Source: Stenocarpella maydis
Taxonomy: Eukaryota; Ascomycota; Sordariomycetes; Diaporthales; Diaporthaceae
Reading direction: 5' to 3'
NCBI GenBank assembly: GCA_002270565.1
Contig: NQMI01000039.1
Coordinates: 186,930-250,929 of the forward strand
DNA length: 64,000 nt
The position numbers and the translations under genes are program-made. Below, one piece after another: positions 10,762 through 20,965 of this stretch. The notes beneath the pieces were generated by a model. The model saw only the letters and a program-made list of their open reading frames with translations, searched no databases and was not told the origin of the DNA. The first letter of the stretch is position 1; every line of letters begins with the position of its first letter.

Positions 10762-12066
10762 ATGGGCAACACACTCTCGATCCTGACCAACAAGACAGTT
10801 GTTGGCTACGCCACCCTCGCTGTCATCTTTGCCGTCGCATACACTCACCACAATGCCAAGCAGGCCAAGCAGCAGAAGGTAGCTTCGCAGAAGCACCGCC
10901 TGCCAGACTCGCGAGAGCAAGCAAAGAAGGAGAACAAGGCAAAGAGGCAACGGATGGAAAGCTTTGCTTCCGAGTCCTCCAAGCAGTCTCAGCAGCCCAA
11001 GGCCCAGCCCAAGACTTATGCCACAGCCGCCAAGTCCAACACCAAGGACTACAGCTCCGACGACGGCGTTGACAACCGCGAGTTTGCCAAGCAGATGGCC
11101 CAGAACAAGCAGAGCAAGTTTGCGCCCAAGGCCAAGAACGAGCAGAAGCAGAAATCCGTCAAGCAGTCCAAGGCCAGAGACATCAGCCAGGAGACGCCCG
11201 CCGACAACGCCAAGGCCTCCGCCCCTTCCGCCCCGTCTTCTACAGCTGGCATCGATGGCGATGATGACCAGTCCTCTGCGGCCTCCCCGATCGTCTCTGC
11301 CTCCGACCCTACGGGCGTCTCCGATATGCTCGAGCAGCCCACCTCAGGCCCCTCTGTTCTCCGGCTGACCGACACCGCCGAGAAGCAGCAGAAGCCCAAG
11401 CAGGCCAAGACCCCACAGCCGACAGAGACCAAGAAGCAGAGGCAGAACCGGCAAAAGGTTGAGAAGGCCAAGGCCCAGCGTGAGGAGGATGAAAAGATTC
11501 GCAAGGCGCTGATGGAGGCCCAGCGACGCACCGCTAGGGAGGCCGAGGGCAGAGCCGCCAAGGATGGTTCGACATTCACGGCTGCCCCGAAGTCTTCTGC
11601 ATGGACTGGAAACAATGCCAACAGCAAGTCTGACGGGGCGGCTGCCGCAGCTCCCCTTCAACCACTGGACACGTTCGACAACACTCCAAAAGCCAGCGCT
11701 GCGACCCCACCGGCACCCGCGCAAAAGAAGGAGAGCGCCAAGCAAAACGGCGCGAAGACGAGTTGGGCGGACATTCCTTACTCCGAGGAGGAGCAGTTGG
11801 AGATGCTGAAGAAGGAGTCCGAGGAGTGGGTCCCCGTGTCCAAGTCCCGCAAGAAGAAGACCAAGAACGCGAACGTCGTAAGCGAGACGGATGATTCCGC
11901 CGCGGAGAACCACGCAGCGCCAGCCGCTGACAAGCCAGCCCCGAAGGCGAACGACACCAACAGTCGACCCAAGGCAAAGACCTTGCCTTCGCAGTCGTCC
12001 TTCGCTGCACTGTCTGATGACGGTGCCGATCTTGCTGAAGAGCAGGAGCAGGAGTGGGATGTGTGA
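10762..12066 (+). CDS. Unknown protein: N-terminal membrane anchor and charged, disordered body
   Basis: A single exon encodes 434 residues. I do not recognise the family. Residues about 12-28 (VVGYATLAVIFAVAYTHH) form one hydrophobic segment, so the protein may be an N-anchored membrane protein with its body in the cytosol. The rest is rich in Lys, Gln, Ala, Ser and Glu, with a strongly charged helical stretch around residues 205-270 (many KKQR, EKAKAQREEDEK repeats) that could form a coiled coil. Short ordered-looking motifs occur near the end: TSWADIPYSEEEQLEML, EWVPVSKSRKKK, and a C-terminal SSFAALSDD plus acidic tail ending EWDV. G/C-biased third positions and a single long frame support real coding. 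Homologues probably occur in related fungi, but that was not tested. Confidence 0.75.
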   Translation: MGNTLSILTNKTVVGYATLAVIFAVAYTHHNAKQAKQQKVASQKHRLPDSREQAKKENKAKRQRMESFASESSKQSQQPKAQPKTYATAAKSNTKDYSSDDGVDNREFAKQMAQNKQSKFAPKAKNEQKQKSVKQSKARDISQETPADNAKASAPSAPSSTAGIDGDDDQSSAASPIVSASDPTGVSDMLEQPTSGPSVLRLTDTAEKQQKPKQAKTPQPTETKKQRQNRQKVEKAKAQREEDEKIRKALMEAQRRTAREAEGRAAKDGSTFTAAPKSSAWTGNNANSKSDGAAAAAPLQPLDTFDNTPKASAATPPAPAQKKESAKQNGAKTSWADIPYSEEEQLEMLKKESEEWVPVSKSRKKKTKNANVVSETDDSAAENHAAPAADKPAPKANDTNSRPKAKTLPSQSSFAALSDDGADLAEEQEQEWDV

Positions 12067-12814
12067 GCGACTGTCTCCAGAGTACAGTTGATCTCAACTA
12101 ACCGACTTGATTTTGGTCGGCTCAGCAGCTGTCCACTCCGCTGAGTGGTCCATGGCATGACCCGCAGGCGAGACTGTGGGCCATAATTCATTGCAGGAGC
12201 TCTTGAACGCTATTCATTGTGTGCAATAGCGTGTATTCTGGTATGGGAGGCGCAATCTAAAAGTAGGCGCGCCGCAGCTCAGGCACGAGTCTTGAGAGGG
12301 CCGGTACGTGCTGTCCTGTCCGCAAGGAAGGAGGCTCAGTGTACTGGCAAGATTGGATCGGCAGAATGCAGACAGACTGCGGTTTTCTTTTTCGTCTTTT
12401 TCCCCCCGAGTCAGACTCGCGGCAGCAAGAGAGCCGCGCTGATAGTACTTATGCGGTGAAGAGAATCTGGTCAAAAAGAAACAGATTACGATAATTTTGA
12501 TTTCTCCCAGGGCTGCGAGCCGTTTTGATGGTGATACGTGACCACTTGCACATGTGGTTCTCGACTTTGTGTGCGCAAGAGCTACTCCGTATACCCCTGT
12601 CAGTGCACTGTCGATCGCCTGACGTAGTAAGTACCTAGGTAGCCTTGCAGCAACTACTGGCACGGGAATTTTTTGTCGAGGTACAGATTCGCCCACTTCG
12701 CGCCTGAGTCACCACGAACCCCTTCAACTACTGACTGATGACCCCTCTATTCTTTTCCCCACTCCACCTCACTCCGTCGATGGGAATTGACGTAAAATCC
12801 TCGACGGGACGTGA
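12067..12814. other. Spacer upstream of HisRS
   Basis: The 748-bp gap between two + strand genes holds the 3' UTR of the upstream gene and the HisRS promoter. A pyrimidine-rich block at about 12716-12780 lies just before the HisRS start. The palindrome TACCTAGGTA occurs at 12632-12641. No gene seen. Confidence 0.4.
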
Positions 12815-14902
12815 ATGAAGCGTATTCTCACCCTGGGGAACGCTACGAAGCTAGCTAGGACACGACCACGGACTCTCCTCCAACTTGCGCCTTATAAACC
12901 ATTGAGCCCGGCGCCCCCAGCATACTACGCGTCGCAACCTTTCGGAACAACTTCACCGAGGCGGAAGACTGAGTCGGACAACATGGCTCCCAAGGGCGGA
13001 TTTGAGCTGAAGACGCCCAAGGGCACGAGGGACTGGGATGGCAAGCACATGGTGTTGCGGGAGAAGATCTTCGATACGAGTAAGCGACCGCCCGACCTGC
13101 GTACTCGCTGTAGTTCGGAGCAGCCATCGACTTATACGTGAAATTGGGTCCTCTGGGTCTACGTGGGAGAAGTTGAGCACGACCGGCCAATGCTGACGGT
13201 GTGCCGTACAGTCCGCGAAGTCTTCAAGCGCCACGGCGGCGTCACGATCGACACACCCGTATTCGAGCTCAAGGAGATCCTGGCGGGCAAGTATGGCGAG
13301 GACTCGAAGCTGATCTACGACCTGGCCGACCAGGGTGGTGAGCTGTGCTCCCTGCGGTACGACCTGACGGTGCCCTTTGCGCGCTTCGTGGCGCAGAAGA
13401 ACATCCAGCAGATCAAGAGGTACCACATCGCCAAGGTCTACCGGAGGGACCAGCCGGCCGTGTCCAAGGGCCGGATGCGGGAGTTCTACCAGTGCGACTT
13501 CGACATCGCTGGCACTTTCGACCCCATGCTGCCCGACGCCGAGATCATCAAGATCGTTAGCGAGGTGTTTGAGGCCCTCGGCTGGGACGGGAGGTACACG
13601 ATCAAGACGAACCACCGCAAAATACTAGACGGCATCTTCCAGGTGTGCGGCGTGCCCGAGGACAAGATCCGGACCATATCCTCCGCGGTCGACAAGCTGG
13701 ACAAGATGCCGTGGGAGGACGTCAAGAAGGAGATGGTCGGCGAGAAGGGGCTCGATGAGGAGGTCGCGGACAAGATTGGCGTCTGGGTTCAGCTCAGGGG
13801 CGGCAAGGACCTCTTGGAGAAACTGCAGCAAGACGAGTCGTTGGCCGCGAACGAGTCCATGAAGCAGGGCATGGCTGAGATGCAGTTGCTGTTTGACTAT
13901 CTGGAATGCTTTGACGCCACCAAGGCTGTGTCTTTTGACTTGAGCCTTGCAAGAGGGCTGGACTACTACACAGGCATCATCTACGAAGTCGTTACCGAGG
14001 GCTCAGCACCAGCCGCCTCGGCAGGGAGCGCCGCTGCCGCTGCCGCTGGGTCCAAGTCCAAGCCCAAGAAGAAGGGCAAGGCATCAGAGGATGACGACCG
14101 CTCGGACGACCCGACACTCGGCGTCGGCAGTGTGGCCGCCGGTGGCAGATACGACAACCTCGTCGGCATGTTCTCGGGCAAGGGCCAGATACCATGCGTC
14201 GGCATCTCGTTCGGCGTGGACCGCATCTTCTCCATCGAGGCGGCACGCATGGCGGCAGAGCAGGGCAAAGAGCCCAGAAACAACGAGACGGACGTCTACG
14301 TGATGGCGTTTGGCGGTAAGGGGTTCGACGGCATGGTCAAGGACCGCATGAGGATATGCAACCAGCTCTGGTCCGCGGGTATCAAGGCGGAGTTCCTCTA
14401 CAAGAACAAGCCTAAGCTGCAAAATCGTGCGTGGGCCCTCGTGGCCGCTCGGCACCCTCTCGATTACGTACGCTAACAGTAGTTACAGAATTTAAGGCTG
14501 CTGAAACAAACGGCGTACCGTTCGCAGTCATCCTCGGCGAGGAGGAGCTGGCAAATGGCCAGGTCAAGTATGTCGCACACCCAACCGGGAGTATTACAAG
14601 AATAGACGGCTAACGTACGTACCCTCGACAGGCTCAAGCAGATGGGCCTGGATGACGGCCACCCGGAAAAGGAAGGCGTGCAGGTGCCCATTCCAAACCT
14701 CGTGGGCGAGGTCCGCAGGCGCCTCGAGCAGCTGCGCAAGCTTGAGGAGATAACGGTAAACGCGTCAGGGCTACGTGTCGTGGACGGCGTCAAGGGCGAA
14801 TTAGTGGTCACCGGGGATGCTGGTCCCGCGGCTGCCGATCCGGACCCGACCGCTGCTGAGTCGGCCGTAGTGGTGGATCCGAAGCCCGAGTCAGCGTCCT
14901 GA
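12815..14902 (+). CDS. HTS1: Histidyl-tRNA synthetase, probable mitochondrial plus cytosolic forms
   Basis: Four exons, join(12815..13079, 13212..14426, 14489..14567, 14632..14902), give 609 residues. The class II enzyme charges tRNA-His. Seen in order: [12 protein letters not shown], motif 2 region with [27 protein letters not shown], the HisRS signature [33 protein letters not shown] (motif 3) and a C-terminal anticodon-binding domain ([20 protein letters not shown]). The first 56 residues are basic with few acidic residues, like a mitochondrial presequence. A second in-frame ATG at 12983 ([10 protein letters not shown]) would give a cytosolic form, as known for yeast HTS1. An Ala-rich then Lys-rich insertion of roughly 38 residues (about 353-390) interrupts the catalytic core between LDYYTG and AAGGRYDN. 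Confidence 0.95.
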
Positions 14903-15230
14903 TTGAGTTTTTTTGACATGCAGATAGATACTTGGTAGATGGGTAGGTAGATAGATAGCGACGCGCAGCTGCAAGCTGCAAGACGCTCTGTCTCTTTCTT
15001 CCCCTGCGTGCAGAAGCGAACTGCATAGACCACGATTGATTAGCCATCCCCGCTTTTTTGGTACTGGGTTAGACAAGGAGGACAAGTCGAGATTGCGAGC
15101 CGACTTTATGGTGACCATCTACGCTCGGAATAGAAAAACGGTCACGGGATATTCCTTTTCTTGAGACGTACTGACTAGTCGGTGAGTGGGAAAGAAAGGT
15201 ACCGCAAGTACTGCAATATCCGAAGCCGAC

Positions 15231-15250
15231 AAAAAAAAAAAAAAAAAAAA
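15231..15250. repeat. A20 homopolymer
   Basis: Twenty consecutive A residues in the 3' flank of HisRS. Such tracts are prone to length change and to sequencing error. Confidence 0.9.
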
Positions 15251-16203
15251 GAGCCGGGCGCGGGCTCGTTGTCTTGTCGGCTGGCCGACGGGCCGACCTG
15301 GGAGAAACAACTACACTGAAAAGAACGAGAAAAATCATCACCATGGGAAAACGCTCCACCTCGCAAGCCTTCAGCCCTCTCTCCCTCCCCGCGCCTTCAC
15401 GACGTCTACCAAGGATGGGGGCTGCGGCTCGGCTTTGAAGACCTTGGGACGGGTGGCATTACGGGGGGAAGGGGGAGGGAGATACGAGGTGGTAGTTATA
15501 TAAGACATATATACACGTGTTAGCATGACGATGCAAATTAGTATTGGGCTTTGTTGGTAATCAAGACCAGATCCCAGGAATGCCATGAAATTCGTCGGTG
15601 GGTAGATTTAATATGTGTAGCATCCGGGTACGAGAAAGTATATTTAGGCTTTGCCTTTGATCTTTGCTATGTAGTGAGATGCGAAATACACCAGACTACA
15701 TAGGTACATAGTACCTAGGCATACCACACCAGAACGTGAGGCTGTCCCGGCCAGCAGGACAGGGCGATGGGCAACCCACGGTGACACTATCTCAATTTTG
15801 TGCCGGTTTTCTGCCATATTCTGTCATTTCTGAGCGATTTGACGCAGGAACCGGAAGAGGCTCGCCAAAGCAGGCCCGGAGATTAACGCGAGGGGCCAGG
15901 GGAGGATGATGAGTGGATGAAAATAGCAAATGTGGGTGCCAGAGCTCAATCCCGCTTATTTAGTGTAGCAGGCTCAGCACTGGCCTGCCTGCCTGCTTCC
16001 ATTTTTGGGGGGGTCTCTCATTTGGGCAGGGCGGAAGGAGACAACAGCGCCCCACAGCTGCACGGGCGTTGGGGGCGTTTTTTCCTTGTTGGCCCTTGCT
16101 CTCCCCCCCTGGCAACCTCGTTATCTCGCGTGCTTCTGGAGCCGTTTTGGTGGAGGCAGGTGGGGGCAGGTGGAGGCCCTGAGGGCGTGAGCGTTGCTTG
16201 TGT

Positions 16204-16218
16204 GGGGGGGGGGGGGGG
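16204..16218. repeat. G15 homopolymer
   Basis: Fifteen consecutive G residues in intergenic DNA. Length should be treated as approximate in any assembly. Confidence 0.9.
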
Positions 16219-17446
16219 TCTCGTGGGCAGGCTTGATGCGTGAATCGAAGGGGAGCAGATAGAGTTTTCAATGCGACGGGCGGTTGGTTTCCAGATGAAC
16301 GTGATGGGCGCGTGACGCGATGGAGTGATCTCGCAGGAGAAAAGTGTATCTGCCTTGCCCCTCAAAGGTAAACAAGGAGACCAAGAGAAGAAGGAGGCTG
16401 TAATGAGTGGCTGATGAGGGATTGACGGTCGGCTCACGGCTGGCTGATTGGCAATGGATGCTACATGCTAGCAGGGACCAATTCGCAGTCGGATGTTACG
16501 GGTCATGGAGGATCAGCGTGATGGTGGTGATGGAGGAGAAGAGCAGAGGATCTGAGCGTCCGTGTTGGGTGCCGAGCATATCTCTGTGCCCTACACTTAG
16601 ACCACATAGTATGTCAGTGTGTACACACAGCTTGCCTGTCAGAGTTTCACGATGGCGGGAGGCGCCCACAGGTTTGCTGCGACTCCGGGCGGGGGAGACG
16701 GGAAAACCGGGTCGACACCTTGTCAGTGCTTGTCCGAGGTGGGGTGTTTGAGGCTGGTGATAGCTGCAAGGGGCGCACACACACCCAAGACCGGACAGGC
16801 AGGAGGGAGGCAAGGTCGACGACGATCCGCAGCCTCTCTTGGGATGGAATGGGAGGGCATGGGAGGGCATGGGATGCCCAGAGGTCAAGAGGCCAGTCGA
16901 GGTGTGGCAGCCCCCACTGCAATTCCGTGTTCCGTTTGGCTGGACGAGGGCTCCAGATGTCCAGATGTCGAGGCTCGAGCGGCCGTGGCCCACACACCCT
17001 GTGTCCGTCCTGCATCCCGCCCTCAGTTGCAACAAAATAACATCCGTGCAAATAACTCTTCATCACCGGCAGGGTATGTGCAGGACTCGTGCTCTATGGG
17101 CAGGGGATCACGCCCGGGGAGATTTGCACTCGAGGTCAAAGTTACACTGTCCTCATCTTATACACACTCCTTTTCCTATCGTATCGTCAGCCCGGCGTCG
17201 CCCAATATCCAATCCAATCCCAATCATTCCTGCCAGTCCCTTTTTTTCTCTTTTTCATTTCCTATTTTCCCTCTTTTGCTTTCCTCCCACTTTGAGTAAT
17301 TGTCCCCCCCCCTCTCGTGCAACCGACTGACCTCATCGCTCTCACTTGTTCTGACCCTCTCAGAATCGGTCCCGACAGTATCCTCGGGATAGGTCGAAAG
17401 CAGCACACTTGGTGACCCCGGTTGCTCGCTCTTACAGACCACACAA

Positions 17447-17448
<2 letters not shown>

Positions 17449-17494
<46 letters not shown>

Positions 17495-17508
17495 GCACGC
17501 ACACACAG
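17449..17508. repeat. CA dinucleotide microsatellite
   Basis: A nearly pure (CA)n tract runs to about 17490, followed by imperfect CACG units to 17508. It lies about 550 bp upstream of the gene starting at 18056, within its likely promoter or leader. Confidence 0.95.
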
Positions 17509-18055
17509 TCTGCGTCACAGGTCTCAGCAAGCCTGTCCCGTCAATCCCCTCCGCCCGCCAGGACCTACCAACTACGCGAGTGTGTCTCAACTCTTCGGCA
17601 TCCAGAGGCCCGGCCTTCATGCCCACGACGTCAATGTTTTGTCTAGCACTCTGAGACACGCATATATCCTGGAGCCGATCGGGCTCAACCCCTCTAATAC
17701 CATAATTCAAAGATCGACAAATCGGTGCTCTGCTTGTTCCCGACTTGTCGGGTCGCATCCCTGAAGTCCATACCCAACCAACAGAACAGAGGCGCCCCCC
17801 CCCCCAGCTTCTCATTACTGCACAAACGCATAGCAGACGACTACCGCGTCTTCCTATAGCGCGACCCGGCCAATGAGCCCTGCGGCCTCCTGCCTCGCAT
17901 TCTTTTCTTTTTGAGATATATATCCGTCATACGTATATACACACATACGCACATACAGCCCATACCCATACTATACCGACACAGTCGAAGCCCGCCGCCT
18001 CTACGCACAACTCTCGTGCTCCACCTCGCGCAACACTCACCCGCCACCTCGCACA

Positions 18056-19610
18056 ATGCCGAAGGGTCTAATACCCCTCATGCTCAGCCCCGGTTTGACC
18101 GAGAGCTTCGGCTCCGGTCCCCCGAGATCCACCCTCATACACCCCGCCGGCCAGTACACCAACCCGCCCGCCGCCGCGGCAGCGCCAGCGTCCCCGCCGC
18201 ACAGGCGCAACGCCAGCGATGTCACACCAATGATCAAGCTTTCACGCCCGCCCGTGAGGACGGCCAAGCGTCACTCCCAGCAGGTACCCGCTTCGCTCCC
18301 CGTGTTGCCCTTCACGTCGGCCGAGTGGAAGAGGGCAATCACGGAGATAAAGAGGTGTTACGTTACCCGCCGGTACCGCGCGTGTTCTGCAAGGTGTAAC
18401 GAGATCCTCACAAACACCAAGGATCTGGTGAGTTGCCCCCATATGCTATGCGAACCCTGGCCATCGGGACATCTCTGCTAACCTCGTGCCCAGTCCTTGG
18501 TCCAGCCGGCATATTTAATATACCTCCACTTCTATGCCGCCGCGTCTCTCGAGATGTGCGCACGCCCGTTGCAACCTGGGTCAACTTACAGGAGTGGTCT
18601 TTTCCAGCAGGCGCGCGGCCACTACAAGTCCGCACAGTCAGTAATAAAGCAGGCCGAGGAAGCAGCCATCGCCCAGTCTCGCTCAACGTCTGCCGCGTCC
18701 TCATTACCCAGCCTACACTCTCCGTCAGGATCAGTCTCATCTCGGGCGTGGACCCCAGAGTCCTGCGTCATGACGCCCAGCTGGGCTCACTCGAGGAAGT
18801 CCAGCCTGCAGCAAGAGCCGCGCCCGGGGGACAGGGAGAGGCCAAAGAAGAAGGTCTCGTTCGAGCTGCCCAAGGACAAGGACAGGTGGTCGTTCCGGCT
18901 ACCCGAGCCCGTGGTCCGCCCGGACTCTCCAACACTCGGCTTCGACGACTACTACTTCGCGTCCGGCGCGTCGCGGCAGGACCTCCCGGAGCTGCCCATG
19001 GCGGCGTCGAGCAGGCGCTGGCCCCGGCAGGACGACATCATCGAGGAGGTTGACCCGCTCGACATCAGCCCCGCGTCGTCGCCCCCCGGCCATGCCGTCC
19101 ATCAGCGAGGACGAGGAGGAGCCCAGCCCTTCCAGCTCGCCGTCCTCGGAAGGCTTCGGCCCCGACGACACGTGCCCCTTCGGGCACTTTGGCGGCGCCG
19201 CAGACTCCGAGGCGGCCCGCAGCATGTCCCGCTACTGCGAGACCCTCTCCGCGCTCAAGAGGCAGGTCAGCAGCCACATGGCCTCTCTGGGTCAGCTCAT
19301 CGACGCCGACGAGCAGCTCCTCCAGGCCCTGCAGAACGAGCCGCCAGAGTCGCCGCTGCTCTACGACGCGGCGACCATCAGGTCCGCTCACGTGCACCGA
19401 ACGAGCCTCGGCGACGGCCGGCAGCGCAGCGGCAGCAGCATGAGCTTCAGCAGTATCGGGTCCGCCGGCGATGACGAGGCCACCCGCTCCATGGACCGCA
19501 TGGCCAGGATCGACAAGCTGCGCATGAACGGGTGGAAGAGGAAGAGGTTCGACGCCAGCCGCTACGAGGTGCTCTGCGACACAGTCATGGCGGAGCTGAA
19601 CGCCAACTGA
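18056..19610 (+). CDS. Unknown protein with helical repeat-like N-domain; frame break in last exon
   Basis: Exon 1 (18056..18427) and exon 2 (from 18494) join in phase 0 across a clear GTGAGT...CCCAG intron. The N-terminal part has a low-complexity Ala/Pro stretch, then a helical segment (EWKRAITEIKRCYVTRRYRACSARCNEIL ... YLIYLHFYAAASLEM ... ARGHYKSAQSVIKQAEE) resembling paired TPR-like helices. Ser-rich and acidic linkers follow. The frame from exon 2 reads well to about 19085, but the strongly coding C-terminus (MPSISEDEEE ... SALKRQVSSHMASLGQLIDADEQLLQAL ... WKRKRFDASRYEVLCDTVMAEL, stop at 19610) lies one frame over. The shift can be placed at the C6 run 19082-19087. Without a break the protein would be about 495 residues. 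I found no good GT-AG intron to explain it. No family assigned. Confidence 0.65.
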
Positions 19611-20965
19611 GAGAGATACACACAACATCCCGGGGGACGGGGTCTAACATACATGCATACACACAAGTACGATCGTCCCGCAATTGAGGAAAAGAGCCCC
19701 CCTGGGGAGGGGGGGGGGCTGAAGCGGAAAATATTCTCATTTGTTCTGCGAGCTCGGGGCTCCATTATTAAATAATTCTGCCTCTGCGAATTCTCTCATC
19801 ACGACATTCACACGACGGGACAAGAGACGGGTTTGGCAAATGGTACACAGCCGACTCCCCGACATGTCGAGGACGGACGGGACGGACGGGACGGACGGGA
19901 CGGATGGTATGGCGGGAAATGGATATCCGGGCATCTTTTTTTTCTTTCAGAAAGGCGGGATCTGCATATAAGGAAACGCATAGGCCACAGGTGTTTCGGT
20001 GCATCTGGGATGTTGGGGGTGAGGGGGGCTTGTGGAGGTCAAGCCACATACCAGTGCTGGGTGGTCGCCTACTACTTACTGCTTGCGTTGTGCTCTGCAT
20101 ATATTCACCATATATATATCCCTGAACGTACGACTACGCCCCGCAGGAGATTGGTCCTCGAATAAATTTAGATACCCAAGTCTTTACATTTCAAGTGTAA
20201 TTCAGCAGCCTTCTCCAAGAGAATACAAGTGACAACTGATAATCGTGTCTCCCAACCTTCCCGTGCTTCCGGATTCGTGTTTTACATAATGAGCTCCATC
20301 GGATCCATCAACATATTTACCCTCGAGCCCTCCCTCGGGTGCCCGTCTTCAGCAACGCGTGGCTCATCTCTTCCCGAAGCAGGCTCCTTGGGGACAAGAG
20401 AAAGGGGAGGGATCTGCATGTTTTCACCTTGGCAGGTCAGTAGCCTGCCTGTTCTTGTGCGAACTTCCCCGAGTCTTCTCAATCTTGAACAAAGCCGCCC
20501 AGGCGTGGCGAGCTCGCGATATTTCCTCCTCCAGCGCCGCCGACAGCCCCACGGGGACCAAGGTGGTACAAGAAGAGAAACCAAGGTATTTCTATTCCAA
20601 ACGGCCGAGGTAGGCAAGCAGGCGACTGGCTCCTGTGATCAACCCAACTGTGGCCTCGCTCGCTGTAATTCCAGGCAACCTGCCCTCTCCCTCTCTTGGG
20701 CCCGTATCCAACTTGTCAAGGAGCCCTTTTTTTTTTTCAACACAAGCACTGAAGCACACGCACCCGGGGCGACGGCGGATGATTGACGCTGCGTCGCCTA
20801 CGGAAACGAGAAACATTCGGGGTAATGAACCTGACTCTGCAATAAAGAAAAACGCAAGAAAAGTTCGCCAAGACGCTACCCCTTGGTATCGAAGCCCTAC
20901 TCGATTCCTCTCCTGACCGCCCCTCCAACTCCTCCGCCAGCGGGCTGGAAACCCTGTGCCGCCCC
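19611..20965. other. Convergent 3' region between unknown gene and CaMK
   Basis: This 1.36-kb stretch between convergent stop codons contains the 9-bp minisatellite at 19871 and T-rich tracts. Frames such as 20229-20786 (+) and 20282-20617 (-) overlap one another and show no domain, so I do not call a gene. Confidence 0.4.
19871..19906. repeat. Four-copy 9-bp minisatellite
   Basis: Four tandem copies of GGACGGACG, the last with one change (GGACGGATG). The repeat sits about 260 bp after the preceding stop codon. Confidence 0.9.

Larger units (their letters stand above)
14903..18055. other. 3.15-kb intergenic region with simple repeats
   Basis: No coding frame here has homology that I recognise. 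The region carries a run of 20 A at 15231, 15 G at 16204, a CA microsatellite at 17449, GATA-like tandem sequence near 14921-14957, and a pyrimidine-rich stretch from about 17140 to 18050 that looks like promoter and leader of the gene at 18056. Longer frames at 16496-17035 (-) and 16619-17299 (+) overlap each other and look like chance frames. Confidence 0.45.

Noticed and set aside
11049..11913. Overlapping minus-strand frames of about 190 codons each
   Set aside because: Shadows of the biased plus-strand gene at 10762-12066.
16496..17299. Long frames on both strands (179 and 226 codons)
   Set aside because: They overlap each other, contain low-complexity sequence and no domain; likely chance frames in GC-rich spacer.
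17449..17508. Possible CRISPR-like or tandem array
   Set aside because: It is a plain CA microsatellite without spacers.
19049..19105. A 57-nt intron (GTTGAC ... ATCAG) to explain the frame break
   Set aside because: Its length is a multiple of three, so it cannot shift the frame; the donor is also weak.
20229..20786. 185-codon plus-strand frame
   Set aside because: No domain, mixed composition, and competing frames on the other strand.
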